From positions 1 through 53,844 of the forward strand of contig FTLJ01000316.1 of the NCBI GenBank assembly GCA_900155495.1: DNA of 53,844 nucleotides, written 5' to 3'. The position numbers and the translations under genes are program-made. Below, piece by piece: positions 33,047 through 48,036 of the stretch; position 1 is the stretch's first letter; each line of letters begins with the position of its first letter. Origin of the DNA: Porogramme epimiltina (taxonomy: Eukaryota > Basidiomycota > Agaricomycetes > Polyporales > Polyporaceae). Below the pieces are notes generated by a model. It was not told where the DNA came from. It saw nothing but the letters and a program-made list of their open reading frames with translations, and made no database searches.

Positions 33047-33470
33047 TCAGGAGACAATCAAGGGCTGGGCGGGGTAGAGGGGGTGCTGAGACTAACGAGA
33101 AGAGGGGAAGGCATGGCATCAGAATACTTACGTGGCCGAACTCCGAACGCGGGGCGAATGTGTAGAACCCGCAAGTTGGCCGCGTTGTACCTCGAGGGAT
33201 GTTGTACGAGAGAGTGAAGGCCACGGGCATGACGGCGTAGAAAGAATCTGTTGGACAGATAAGAACGCCGGAATGTTGAACAAGTATAGCGTATCTTCGC
33301 GGGACGGGGATGAAGGCCGCAGCAGAGAAGGGAAACGACCCGGACTTAGGCCATCCGTCGCCGTGAGACCGTTGGGGGATGAGTTGCGGTGCGCACGACG
33401 ACAAGGGCCTCTGGACGCGAAGCATGAGGGGCTTCGCAAGGTCAGGGACGCGGACCGACGATGACGCCAT
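33047..33470 (-). CDS. Hypothetical 118-aa protein, two exons
   Basis: This is a tentative gene. A 339-nt exon (33132-33470) starts at MASSSVRVPDLAKPLMLRV and ends at a consensus donor (GTAAGTAT). A 67-nt intron with a pyrimidine tract and CAG leads to an 18-nt last exon that ends PLIVS and a stop. The joined frame closes. A central part is moderately hydrophobic (YAILVQHSGVLICPTDSFYA). I recognise no family. The open frame continues upstream of the chosen ATG, so the true start or a further exon may lie at higher coordinates. The strong intron is the main support; it could also belong to a non-coding transcript. Confidence 0.3.
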
Positions 33471-33955
33471 GAACAGGAGCTGATGCGCCGGGGGACGAGC
33501 GATGGCCTTGCTGGACGGGTGACGATAAGGTCCAGAGGAGCGTGTCGTCGCACGTTTCATGTGCATTGCCCTTGCGTGCAGGAATAGAGTGGCTTGGGCT
33601 GCGCGGTAAATACCGAGCGTCCGAGGGCCCGACAACGCCCGCTGGGGCGCGCGAGGCATCGGCCCCGCTGCGGGGTCGATCGCGAGGGGGGGGGTAAACG
33701 AGGAAACAGGAGGGCGCGCCGTGTCCACGGTCCATGGCAAATGTTGACCCCGCCACCGTCGGGCAAGGAACCTGTGCAAGGGCGGCGGGCTGTGTGCCGG
33801 GAAGGAGGAGAGAAGAAAGAGCGGCGAGGAACAGCGCCGCCGCGGAGGCGCACACTGCCCGCCTGTGCCGCCAGCCGAAGCGCGTCACTGGCCGTCGCGC
33901 CTAGTGCTTACATAATACGCCTTATTTGGTGCCAATTGCGACGCGTCCGAGCCAA

Positions 33956-33961
33956 TATAAA
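33956..33961 (+). promoter_or_regulatory. TATA box of GFA1
   Basis: TATAAA preceded directly by CCAA (ccaatataaacg) and about 146 bp before the GFA1 ATG. Another CCAAT lies about 20 bp upstream. A pyrimidine-rich leader follows, as in strongly expressed fungal genes. Confidence 0.55.
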
Positions 33962-34106
33962 CGCCTCCGCACGCATCTCTATCGCTCCAACGTCCCCTCC
34001 GCCTCTCCTCCCTCCGTTCACCCACCCAATCCATCGCACGCACCTTCCCGTCCCAGCTCTACGCCCCGTAACGAACCCCCACCTCCAAATCAGCACCTCA
34101 ACAGAC

Positions 34107-36871
<2,765 letters not shown>

Positions 36872-37549
36872 ACGCGCAATCCGCGGGCGAACGTGCGTTT
36901 CGCAGCGCGTCAGGGAGGCGCAGGGGAGGGTAGGGAGATTAGCGCGCGCTTGACCTCGGTCGGGCGCTCGCGACACAGAACGAACGTCGAAGCTTGCAGA
37001 GGCAGTGTACGAATGTGGGGGAGAGATAGCATACGGAAAGGAAACGCACGGACGATCGCAGCAAAACGGACTCTTGGACGTCGCCCGCCCGCCCCGGGCC
37101 GCGCCCCCGACCCCTTGACACGACCACGATACGATACGGACACCTTCGATAGAGAGCTCGGTCTTGCTGTTTCTGTTTCTGTTCTTGTTGCTTCGTTGGC
37201 GCGGAGGCGCGCATGTATTCGTTGTGAACACGGAATATTATGGGGCCGCTTTGAATGAGTAGGCTTTAAGCAGCTCAACTCGTTTGATTGTGCAACGCTA
37301 GTACTACATATACACTCTCGAGGTTGCCTCGCCGTTCTTCCTATGGACACCCCTTCAAAGCTTCATCCTCTACATGCACTGCCAATGTGCTTCGATGTTG
37401 ACTAAACCAACCTGGTTAAGGGGTGTTCAACTATTCCCAGCGATGGCGAGCCAGACCGAACCGTCAATGGTATGACCCGTCGTCCTGGGTTGTGTTGCTA
37501 CCTGGCTCAGGTAAGCCTCAAATGCTTTACACAGGACTCAGTCAGTGGC
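36872..37549. other. Intergenic region between GFA1 and F-box gene 1
   Basis: The two genes converge here. The DNA should hold both 3' regions. I see no further gene, RNA gene or repeat. Confidence 0.5.
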
Positions 37550-38940
37550 TTACAAGCTGGTGTGCCGAACAACAACATCGATGCGCCCTCTGGCAGAATA
37601 CTTCGGCAGCTTCTTCCGCAACACTTCGTGAAGGGCGGAAGACGACAACCGAGAACGGGGGACGTCCAGCTTGTTCTCGAAGACCGAAGGCCAAAAGCAG
37701 AGGATCTCAAGCATCAGCGAGGCGAGGCCCTTGAATGCCTCGCGTTCCAATACCGGTTCGAGGACCTCCACGTCGCCGATGGGCAGCTCGAATCCGGCCG
37801 GCAGGTGTGCGTCCTCCATGTTGGGAATGTGCACGTGGATGGTGATAAGGAGCTCTTTGGGAGAGGAAGGGAGGGAAGAAAAGAGAAGGGTCAAGAAATG
37901 CCACAGCCGCGAGAGATCGCAAGCATACGGCCCCTGGATATTCAGAACCTGGAGTCGAGAGAAGGGGTGAAAAGATAAGTCTGGGTTGGCGTATCAGGGG
38001 GTATGTTCCGTTCTAGTTATGCCAAAAACTCACGATTGTGTTGAAGGTCTCCCTGTTGAAGATGGACTGTAAGCTTTGTGAGGGACGAGCCGATGCGATC
38101 CCAGAATTCGGGAACTAATGACAGAATAGTTGAGTGTGTATCAATGCATCGAAAAGAAGCCGGCAAGGGGGTCTTGGACAGCCAACGGAGCATTATCCCG
38201 TCGCAGTCATTATTCTCCGACCAGAAGAGGAGGGTGGAGAGTGCTCGAGGTAATAATGGCGTTCGGGGGATTGCGTGGTGTTCTTCGTGGTCGTTGGCGA
38301 TTGGCCACCAGACGCGATGCCAACTGAGAACTTCCAGTGAGCGGAAGGAAGAAACAGTTCGGCGAACCGCCTTGAACGAAGGGAATTGGCATTGCCAAAG
38401 GATCAGGGTCCGGAGGGAGCTGAATGCCGAGAGCGCGGCGAATGTCCGTTGGTGCGGATAGGCTCCCCCGGCGGTCCAGTCCAAATTGACCAGATGCAGG
38501 TCCTGCAGGTTGGGGAATACTCCGCTGAGCTCGAAGGCGAAGAGCCTGGAAAGAGCCCCTCGACTATCATCTGCATCGTTTTGAACTGGGAAGAACAGAT
38601 CGAGACGGCAGGTAGACGACAGCCAAGGGCGCATGGCTACCGATACGACAACGCGGGAGATGAGAAGGGTGTACTGTCGATCGGACCGTATATCTACATT
38701 CATAAAGAGATGATGGCGGCTGGCGGGCAGCCAGGATCGGCAGACGAGGGAGCAGCTGCACAGAGAGGGGTAGCATTCACGCGCACGTTGAGCGTCGGCC
38801 ACGAATGAGATGATAATGTCCGTGATTTCTCCCGGGATGCGGAGGCGCGTCGTCTGCGGTGAAAAAAGATAAGAGAGGGCATGGTGCACCTATGTTGGGA
38901 ATCTACCCACCACAGCGAATCGGACAAGCACTTTGTCCAT
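37550..38940 (-). CDS. F-box-type protein, cluster member 1
   Basis: Three exons (38911-38940, 38034-38853, 37550-37980) sum to 1281 nt (426 aa). The first exon has only 10 codons (MDKVLVRFAV). Exon 2 opens with the F-box: IPGEITDIIISFVADAQR, then SLCSCSLVCRSWLPASRHHL. Irregular leucine-rich sequence follows (FPNLQDLHLVNLDW, LSAFSSLRTLILWQCQFPSF). Such proteins usually recruit substrates to SCF ubiquitin ligases; the substrate is unknown. The exon 3 acceptor at 37981 was selected because it keeps FSRLQVLNIQGP in frame. This member is more distant from members 2-5 and lacks the duplicated flanking DNA. Confidence 0.8.
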
Positions 38941-40242
38941 CGTCTAATCGTTTGCACTGTGAGCTGAGCCCGCAGACCCATAAGCGCAGTTGCACCTTGG
39001 CATAACATTGGCAGGACTAACCTCCTATTAGAGATTCTGTGGCAAAGTACACTTTCAGCTTATTTACGATGGGAGAGTGTTAGTTTCCTCTACTATCTGT
39101 GTCTATGCTCAGTGAGATCTGACGACTCAGATGAGCGTGGCTATGTTGGAGTGAGCCGTACCGGTGACAGGAGGGGCGGTGACAGGATGGGTAGTTTATG
39201 CGAAAGCACTTAGGGATTGACACGTCTGTGAGGGACGCGAGAGGTCCCGGTTACGTCCGTCGTTCAGTTGCAACTGCTAGTAGGGACCCTGGGACGCCCG
39301 TCTTAGCTGTATCTCTGGTCACATGGCGTTTGGCAAAATACCGCCAGCAGTGGGCTCAAGAGCAGGGAGCTCGCAGGCGCCCAAAGCGCCCGAAGTGGCG
39401 CTACGCGGCCCCTGCGACTGAGTCATTGACAAGACAACTAGAACGATGCGAAAGAGCGAGCGAGTGGTGAGGACGATGAGGTACGAGGGAGAAAAACGAA
39501 AGACACGATCGATGGGGCGGCGCGTCACAGCGCCTGCGCGAATGCTCGGCCGCTCAGCTGGGCGTCTGCTGGGAGCACGCCTCGCAGGCTCAGTTTGCGC
39601 CTGTACTAACATGTCCGAGTGCCCACCACACTTTATTGGAAGAGTGATACTTGACATAGACCTCCCTGTAACCTATATATTTGAGCCGAAACCACGGAGA
39701 CTGCCATTGACTCTCCAGCCTGGGTTTCATGACTATAAGCTGTTGCTGAACTTTACATCATGATCTTCGTCTGCCGCTGCTACCCGCTTGCTAGCTGCCA
39801 CCAGCTCGTGATGAAAGTAGAGATTCGGTTGGAAAGGCAATACGACGTCTTTCTCTCCAATGTCGTTCGATCCCTAGTTGTTTGCTCCTGGCTTCGTTCT
39901 ACCCGCAGAATTGTGTTGTGTACTTGGCCACCATAGGGTCCTCCTCCGGGATCCGAAGGAAGACGAGGAAGACAATAAACCATGGAGCATACACTTCGTG
40001 TCCTATATTCTGCGTATCACGGCCACTGGATTTCATCATAGACCCAAACCCAAGTACATAGAGTCTTTTTACTCCCATCGAGAACCGACGGCCCCGTGGT
40101 GTTTTGTGCGAGATAATGTATACTGCTTTGCTTATCACGGGACGGCTTGGATAGTCGACTCTTCATGCACTTCTGGAGAGGGATAGATGAAACAATTTGT
40201 AACGCGAATAAGCCTCATAGCTAACATGGAAGAGCAACTGAC
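38941..40242. other. Intergenic region upstream of F-box gene 1
   Basis: No supported gene. The last ~110 bp (from about 40130) are homologous to about 44120-44160 (gcttggatagtcga shared), so the left edge of the F-box module duplication lies in or just before this region. Confidence 0.4.
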
Positions 40243-41700
40243 TCACCGCAGGTAGTGAGATACGGAAACATTCAAGCAAACGTTCTGGGAAATCTTTGGG
40301 AGTTTCATCCGCAATGCTTCTTCGATGGCGGGTGGGGAGAAATGAGTGAGGATATGGTCCCATTCGTCTTCGAGATCTGACGGCCACCCATAATCCATTT
40401 TGAGGGTCAATGTAGTGAGGTGCATAGAAGAATTCTCGATTAACGAGTCGAGAACTTCTGCATCCCGAAGCACCAACTCGAGCCCACTCGATAAAGAGCC
40501 GCCGTCGATGCTATTTGTGGGTGGGGACCACACAAAGTGAATGAAGAGATTCTTGATGCCGGGGTTTAGCGACCCCGTCGAAATGAGGGTTCCTATTGAT
40601 CGCCAAGCGTCGAATACTTCGCGATTAAGAAGATACACGGCCATCTTCAGGGACTGAAGTCGAGTGAAGTGACGGAGGGACTCGATGAAGCCTACGTACG
40701 ATTCATCAGTGACGCTAGCAGCCTGGGTAAACTCGGGGTTATGCCATTACGTACTGTCGTTCAAGAGCTCTCCTCCCCTTATACTCGTAACGCTTAGTCG
40801 AGTAGTAGACGAACCAACGTACTTGCAGAATTCAGGAGCTTTCAACAACGAGACCGAGAATACGCGGAGACTCAAGAGAGAGTCAGCCAATGATGTGGTT
40901 GAGAGCCATCGCAGCATCTGGTCATCGCAGGTAATACCAGGAATACCAGCCTGAGGGCCGAAAAGTCCATCATTGAAATCAAGGCAACGTATTGTTTCGA
41001 GGAACGGGGATTTTCTCGAACTGAGAAGGAAGGGAAGCGGGGCTGGGATCCCAGTTGTAGGCCACATTATACCGTTGAGCATGAGGTTGATCAATGAGGG
41101 TAACGAAATGAGTGTGTGGCGGACTGCGGCAAATGAAGGGAACCTGCAAGCCCAGAGGTTGAGGGTTTGCACGGAAGCGAATGCGGATAGAGCGGCGAAC
41201 TTCCGAGGTGACGAATGGCTCTGCATCATGTCGAAATTCAGATTGTCGAGATAAAGCTCTTCCAGGTTTGGGAGTTGACCACCGAGCTCGTGGGTAAAGA
41301 GTCTTGTGGTGTTCTCTGTGACCTGACCATATAATGGCTTACCGTACAATGTGAGTCGGCGGGTCGATGGAAGCCAGGTCCGTCCTGGTTGAGAGTGAAC
41401 GGCGCTGGAGACGAAGAGGGTATATCGCTCATTGGACGTGATTGCGACATGTTTGAAGAGGGTGTGGCGGCTGGCAGGAAGCCAGCTGCGGCAGACAAGA
41501 GCGCAACTGCACAATGCACTGTAGCCAGATCGATATCCATTGCCGCCAACCTCGGGGAGGAGTGAGATGATTATGTCGGTGATTTCTCCAGGGAAGTATG
41601 GGCAAGCGGTCTGCGAGGCGACCTGAGCTTGTCAGCGGCACGATGCGATCGCACGAGATGGATAAGGACGCACATGAGTCGATTGCTCGCCCTCGTCCAT
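40243..41700 (-). CDS. F-box-type protein, cluster member 2
   Basis: Three exons (41674-41700, 40755-41622, 40243-40691) sum to 1344 nt (447 aa). Exon 1 is nine codons (MDEGEQSTH). The F-box region reads FPGEITDIIISLLPEVGG, then SALCSCALVCRSWLPASRHT. Leucine-rich segments follow (LPNLEELYLDNLNFD, LSAFASVQTLNLWACRFPSF). Intron 2 is phase 1, with a CTGAT branch point just before its TAG acceptor. It is probably a substrate-recognition subunit of an SCF ubiquitin ligase. The start was chosen by agreement with members 1, 3 and 4, where the same short first exon follows an ACG-ATG context. Confidence 0.8.
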
Positions 41701-42415
41701 CGCTCAATCGATAGTGTGCTCGGCTCCTACAATCCGGGTTGAGGACACTAGTACTCCTCATCAGGCGAACCTGTGAATGTTCTACGTGTGAGCGTCACCG
41801 ATCAGTGGATAGGAGAATGCCTAAGGGCCACCTGTAGCTGGATACCTGGTAGCAGAGCAGGAGCGCGAATGGTACTCGAGAGGGCGCATTGACTTTGGTG
41901 AGCATATAAAGAGCCTTATTAGGTTCACTAGGACGCTGGGCGTTTGTCGCCTCGAGGCCACGTACTGATGACACTAGTGTACAGCAATACGGCATTCCAT
42001 CCATTGACATCCATTGATTAATTCAAAAGACATACATGAGGAGCGAGAAGAACAGGAACGAAAAAGGAAAGTATGTGACACGGGGATGTACGGGAAAGAC
42101 AGTTTAACAGCGACACAGCGGGCGGGAAACAGCAGGTGGCAAAGAATGGGGTGTGGATTTGGGGATAACGGGGACGATGCTTCGATGGGGATGAGTGGGA
42201 CGTTCCCTCCGCAACGCAGGGAATAGTAACGAAGAGGGGACAAAGCAAGGGAGAAACGCACAGAAGGAGGCAGAGAAGGGGGGTTGGTGGCGACGACATA
42301 CATCGACAGGGAGGTAATCTTGACCTGTAGACGGGAGCGGACGCGAGGGCGCTGCGGCGCGTCAGCGCAAGCGTGGGGTAGGTGTGACGTACCAGCACTT
42401 GCCAGTCATAGCCCA

Positions 42416-43261
42416 CTACGCGTTTTTCCCGAACCCCTTGCTCTTCTTCGACACGAGCGTGAGGAACCTCTGCCTCAGCGACTTCTTGACCGGAGGGCAG
42501 CGTGAAGACGGACCCGGCGCAGTGGAAGGGTCAGCGGGGGAGCTCGAGCATGTGGCAGGACGGGAGCGGGACCAGAAGGGACGTGCGGAGCTGTGGGAGG
42601 ACGGTGCGGCGGGGGCCTGGGTATTTACAGTGAGGTAGGAGGTACTGGAGGAGGTGCGATCGTTGAAGCGCAAGGGATCCGCTTGGGACTGGAGGTTTGA
42701 CAGACAGGAAGGCGGTTCGGTTCGTGGATGCTGTAATAGTTGCAGTATCCGATCCATCTTGGTTTCAAGGCGGTCCATCTTGGTTTCAAGACGGTCCATT
42801 GTCCCTTCGAGGTGGTCCATCGCTTCCTTGAGGTGGTCCATCCCTTCCTCGAGGCGGTCCATCTCTTCCTCGAGGCAACCCATTCCCTCCTCGAGTCGGT
42901 CCATCCCTCCGCAAAGATCTTCAACCGTTCCTTGAATATTAACCATCGTAGATTCGAGTTGAGGGAACCATTCGTCAGTCTCCGTCCGGAATATGGCAAA
43001 CCGGTCACAGAGCGAGTTAAGGTCCCTACCTAGTACAAATCAGGCACGCAACGGCGATAGATCTGGAACGAATCCGCACGTACCAGTGGCTATCGATATC
43101 ACTTTCGACGGCGTGGTGGTAGACGTGGATAGTTGGATAGTGATTCGGTTGGTTGCCGATTGGAGGACGATAGGCGGGAGAGGGCGGAGGACGATGTGCT
43201 GGGGCCTACGGGCGCAGGCTTTGTCGACTTTGTCGGCGGGGTTTGTTGGATCTGGAGGCAT
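42416..43261 (-). CDS. Coiled-coil protein with heptad-repeat core (module 1, intact)
   Basis: Two exons (43084-43261, 42416-43029) sum to 792 nt (263 aa). The N-terminus is Pro/Thr-rich (MPPDPTNPADKVDK). The centre (about residues 98-155) holds eight consecutive seven-residue units of the type MDRLEEG, MDHLKEA and MDRLETK, with Met/Leu at a and d positions and charged residues elsewhere, so a coiled coil or oligomer is expected. A Ser/Pro-rich linker and a basic C-terminus (KKSLRQRFLTLVSKKSKGFG) follow. I know no family for it. It lies 715 bp upstream of F-box 2 on the same strand. Modules 2 and 3 contain decayed relatives, so the pairing with the F-box gene is by duplication and need not mean joint function. 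Confidence 0.7.
42752..42912 (-). repeat. 21-bp tandem repeats encoding heptads
   Basis: About eight 21-bp units (core cggtccatc followed by variable bases) run through the second exon of the coiled-coil gene. Two neighbouring units at 42757-42800 are nearly identical (ccatcttggtttcaag), which shows recent expansion. Confidence 0.85.
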
Positions 43262-44017
43262 TCTGAGCGGGCTGAAGAGTGACAACGCAATAAGAGGAGG
43301 ATGAGTGAGTCGGACGGGAGGCTGTGCGAAAGGAAAAAGCGGAGCTCGAACAAGAGAGGACAGAACGATGAAAGACACCAGAGGGGGGATGGGCCCGCAT
43401 CTGGGATGGATGAACGGGGATGCGGCCCGCTCCGCTTCGTTTTCCCATGCCTTATGTAACGCTAGATCTAGACGCGGCAATGACGCCGTTCCACCCGGTC
43501 ACCGGTACCGCTCGACACATTGAATCTGCGTTTTGCTCCTGTCTTCTGCTCTTCACTCCCCCCACCCTCCGTTTTTGATCGTCTACACAACGCGCATCTA
43601 TTCCTAGAGACGACACCAACGACACATCTCACACGGCTTCTGAGCAGCTCAGCAAGGCTCGCGAATCGAATGTCGTAGCCTGAGGCAGACGTTGGTACAT
43701 GTCTCTGCCGTACATACCCCTAATAGCCCATCCATCTACGGTACCCTCCGTGAGCCACCCTTGCCCCACGCTTCCCCTGCCATGGCTGTTTCCCACGCGG
43801 AGAGAACAAGTCTTTCCATCCAAGCGTTTTCCCAACTCCCCTGTGCCACTCTGTTGTTTGCAAGTATCGCTCTCCATTTCTCCGCCATTATCCAGTCGTA
43901 TTTTGCTTGCATGTACATATCACAATCTTTTCTATCCGACTCGCTCTTCATGTATGTGCTCGTGAATAGTCAATAGACGGAAAGCTGTACAGCTGTATGC
44001 TTGTGCTGGCCCGCGCA

Positions 44018-44025
44018 TGACGTCA
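44018..44025. promoter_or_regulatory. CRE/ATF-type site TGACGTCA between modules 1 and 2
   Basis: A perfect octamer in intergenic DNA, upstream of the coiled-coil gene (minus strand, ATG at 43261) by about 760 bp. Assignment to a gene is uncertain. Confidence 0.3.
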
Positions 44026-44249
44026 TTCCCTCCCCGACCGTGGTGTCTAGAACTTTTATTTCCCCCCAGTCGAGAGGCGACGGCGCCGCTGTGTTACTAT
44101 GCGACAGAACATATGCGACGTTGCTCATGACGGGACAGCTTGGATAGTCGAGTCTTCACGGGCCAGTTCCAAAGGGCGAGGAGAATTCTTGCTATCTGTA
44201 GCGCAAAATAAGCCCCATGGTGGACATGAGAAAATGAATCACGGTTGAC

Positions 44250-45708
44250 TCACCACACGCAGTGATATACCGAAATGTTTAAATGGACTTTCTTAGTAAC
44301 GTTTGGCAGCTTCTTTCGCAACGCTTCCTCTATGGCGTTCTGGGAGAATCGAGTGCGGAGATGGTCCAGCTTGTCTTCGAGATCTGAAGGCCAGCCGTAA
44401 ATCATGTCGAGGGACAGTGTAGTGAGCTGGTTGAAGGAATTCCCGAACAATTGGTCGAGGACTTCTGCGTTCCGAAGCACCAGCTCTAACCCACTCTCCA
44501 GAGATCTAGAGTCACTATCGATGCTATTTAGAGGTGGGGACCACGCAAAGCGAACAGAGAGGTTCTTGATACCCCAGTTTGGCAACCCCGTCGAAATGAG
44601 GGTTCCTATGGACTCCCAAGCGTCGAATACTTCGCCGTCGAGATCCACGTCCATGTGCAGGGACTGGAGTCGAGTGAAGCAACGAAGGGACTCGATGAAC
44701 GCTATGTATGATTCATCAGTAATGTTGGCAGCCCGATGAACTCAGGTTACATTCAAAAAGTCACGTACTCTGGTCTAAGAGCTCTCCTACCCGTACTGTC
44801 CATATGCTTATTTGAATAGTAGACGAACCAACGCACTTCCAGAATTCTGGAGCTTTCTTGAATGTGGCCGAGGATACACGGACATCCGAAAGAGAGGCGG
44901 CCAAGGAAGTGGTTGAGAGCCATTGGAGCATTTGGTCATCGCAGGTAGTGTCTCCACTCAAAAGGTTGAGGTAATATATTCTTCTGAGAGACGGGTGTTT
45001 GCTCGAATTGCGAAGGAAGGGGAGAGGCGGCTCTAGGCCATTGACAGTAGGCCACGTTGTGCCTTGCAGCGTGAGGTCAGCCAGTGAGGGCAAGGAACCC
45101 AGTGCATAGCGGACTGCGGCGAACGAAGGGAACTTGCAACCGAAGAGTCTGAGGGCTCGCACGGAAGCGAATGCGGACAGAGTAGCGAACCCACGAGACG
45201 ACGTGGAGCTCGTGTCGAAGTCCACATGCTCCAAACGAAGCACCTCTAGTTTTGGGAATTGACCGCCGAGTTCGAAGATAAAGCGCCATGCGGCGGATTG
45301 AATGCCTTGACTATCCCGGGAGTTGCTGGAAGGTTCGTAAAACAAGGAGAACAGGCGAGTTGATAGAAGTACGGAGGGCCCTCTTTGAGAACGAATGACG
45401 GAGGACACAAAGAGGTCGTATTGTCTGTCGGATTTGATGCGGACGTTCATAAAGAGGTTGTGGCGGCTGGCAGGAAGCCAGTCGCGGCAGACAAGGGCGC
45501 AGCTGCACAGCGAATTGTAGGCAGAGATATACGTATTTCCTTCGACCTCGGGGAGGGACGAGATGATCATGTCGGTGATTTCTCCGGGGAGATATGGCGG
45601 ACCGGTCTCTGAGACGACCTGCGCTTGCAAGACTTACGATCCGATCGCACGAGATAGACAAGAATGACAACGCACATGATTGTGAGCGGAGTGTTCGACT
45701 TCGTCCAT
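44250..45708 (-). CDS. F-box-type protein, cluster member 3
   Basis: Three exons (45676-45708, 44769-45618, 44250-44701) sum to 1335 nt (444 aa). Exon 1 is MDEVEHSAHNH. An ATG 30 nt upstream is also in frame, but the family comparison favours 45708. The F-box reads LPGEITDMIISSLPEVEGN, then SLCSCALVCRDWLPASRHNL. Leucine-rich segments include FPKLEVLRLEHVDFD and LSAFASVRALRLFGCKFPSF. The C-terminal exon (GEVFDAWESIGTLISTG...) aligns throughout with members 2, 4 and 5. The gene is intact. The likely role is substrate selection in an SCF complex. Confidence 0.8.
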
Positions 45709-46460
45709 CGCTCCCTCGACGATGCACTCGGCGGCCATAGTGCGCACTGAGGACGTTAGTGCTCCTTATCAGGAGTGTCTGCGATCGTCCGATCGTTGAG
45801 TGCCGCCGTCCGTTAGACAGTAAAATGCGTGGAGTTACCTGTAGCTGAATACTTCGGGGCGGGTTGGAAACGGGAGGCTTGCGATCAGGCGGTTCTGTCT
45901 GGATTGATCCCGAATCAACGCAGCGACTGCGTGCTACGGAGTTCTCAGACTATCAACACAACTCTCCAGAAACTTCAGGTTGCACGTACAGTTTGGTGTG
46001 CGGATGTTAGTGTTCGCTGGTCGATGGGAGAGCGCAGGGGATGCTCGGGTATATAACGAGCCACACCAAATATTTTCCGCCTCGAGATCACGCACTAGCA
46101 ACACAAATGCACAACAATACGACATTCCATCAATTGATTATTTTGAAAAGCACACTCGTTGAGAGGGAGTACGACAAGAAAACACAACTGTGTGTGCGGC
46201 ATAGGTATGTACAAAAAGATAGCTTGACGGTGACACATAGCGGGAGAGACAACAGGTTGTAAGAAACGGGGTGTGAGGCGGGTGTAATAGAGACTACGTT
46301 TCGATGGGGACGGATGGCTTTGAAGGAGGCCAGAGGCACTTTCCCTCCATAGTCCACAGGGTTATAACTGAGGCGAGACGGGACGAGGGAAAAGGAGACG
46401 CACGAAGGGAGGCGTAGAGCTGGGTGCAGTGGTACAGCATACGCCGATAAAGATGCGGAA

Positions 46461-47130
46461 TCATGACATCAGACGGGCGCGTTCACAGGGGCGCCGTTCA
46501 TGGTTGGGCTGCGTCGCATCAGCGCAAGCGTGCGGGGGGTGCGACGTACCAGCACTCGCCCGCCGTGGCGCACAATGCACTCTTCCTGAGCTCCTTGCTT
46601 GTTTCGATTCGAGAGCGAAGACCTTCTTCGCTGACGACTTCTCTAGGGCTTTGGCCGGAGGACGGTGGGAAGACGGACCCACATTAAAGGGAGGGCCGCT
46701 TGAGCTCGTGGCGGGACAAGGGCGGGACCAGAAAGAACCTATACCGCTTTGAGAGGACGGTGCGGCGGGGGGGGATAGGTATTCACGAGGATGAGGTAGA
46801 AGGAACTGGGGGAGGCTGGGTTTGCGAAGCGTGAAGTGTGAGGCTTGGGGCTGAAGATTTGACAGGGTCACCAAGGATCGGCTCAGTTCGCGATTGGCGG
46901 ATTAACAGGGCTAGTTGGACCATATCTTCCTTGAACTCATTGTATTTCTTGTCCACATGCCTCTTTAACCTCCTTGTCAACTTCGTAAAGCCAAGTCGTT
47001 GGGTCTAGTAAACCGATGCTTGATGTCGTTTTGGAATGTAGCGGGGTTGAAAGGAAGGACGACACGTTGGGGTTGGGGCCTGCGCGCGTAAGCTTTGTCG
47101 ACGTTATCGACAGGAGCTATCGGGATTGAA
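46461..47130 (-). pseudogene. Decayed copy of the coiled-coil gene (module 2)
   Basis: Sequence homologous to the module 1 coiled-coil gene is recognisable at both ends: APVDNVDKAYARRPQ matches ADKVDKACARRPQ, and TLSNLQPQ..APSSQSGIGSFWSRPCPATSS matches the Ser/Pro linker. The position of the start ATG now reads without an ATG. A one-base frameshift lies near SRTEPIL/LVTLSNLQ (about 46865), and the TAG stop position has become TTG. The heptad array is missing; only a short charged helix (KRHVDKKYNEFKEDMVQ) remains. The edges are approximate. Confidence 0.65.
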
Positions 47131-48036
47131 AATGTTGTAGGAAGATGAAGCAGCGAAAGATGAGCGAGTGAACCGCACTGTTACGGGCTATCTAGAAGGG
47201 AAGGGGAGCTGGGAGAATGCGGAGCTCAAGCACGAGTAGAGGATAGAGTTAGAGGGCGCCTACATTAGCCTGGGCCTAGGCCTCGCCCCTAACCCTAAGG
47301 AACATACGGCCCGGCCGCTTCGGTTTCCCGTGCCTGACTGCCCGTCGTCCGAATTCATGGCGTCAACGTCAACGCCAATTCGATTTGTGTCGCTATCTTC
47401 CCCTGCTCAAGCCGCCCTCGGTTTCCTAGCTTTTTGCTACAGCCAATTGACCACTACAGGTCACACCATTGACACACCACGCACCCGGCTGTGAATTGCA
47501 TTGCCGTACGGAAGCCTGGGCGATGGTATGCCTCGTCCTATCTACCGTGCCTCCACCCCACCGCGTAGCGCGTGCTGACGCGATGTAGTCCATGAATTCA
47601 CAGTACACTTTGTGTCCACACCCGCCCTGGTGTCCGCTCCTAGCCACGCGTCCAGCTTCTTCGCCTACCCTGACGCGTAGCGTCGCTGAAATCCTCCCTC
47701 CGTGAGTCAGTTCTTTTTACTTCGCCCTACCTCGCCCCCGTCAGGTATTTCTATCTTTCATGGATAGCATGAGTCCTATGTATGCCCCTAGGTTCTGCAG
47801 GCTATAACTCTAGGTTCCAATCGTACATGCCTACCAACGTGTCTTCCCTTCACCGGCCATAGAGTCTGTTTTGCGGAGCTCGAGAATCAACCGCGCCGTC
47901 GTGACGTTCTGCCAGATCATGTGCCTTACTTTGCTGGTGACAGCACAGCACATCTTGGATGGCCGAATCTTTAACCTCTTCTGGAGGGGGACATAGTGTC
48001 AATAAGCCCCACGGCTGACATGACAGACCGGTTCAC
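47131..48036. other. Intergenic region between modules 2 and 3
   Basis: No gene recognised. It contains two adjacent CCCTAA-type units near 47285-47297, too few to be telomeric. Confidence 0.4.

Noticed and set aside
40692..40754. In-frame peptide-like TDESY sequence before the last exon of F-box genes 2-5, possibly coding
   Set aside because: Reading it as coding breaks the phase with exon 2 in every copy. It contains the CTGAT branch point and TAG acceptor, and F-box 1 has an acceptor at the matching place. Exon sums close only if it is intron.
47283..47297. CCCTAACCCTAA-like sequence as interstitial telomere repeat
   Set aside because: Only about two units in GC-rich DNA, with no array and no subtelomeric context.
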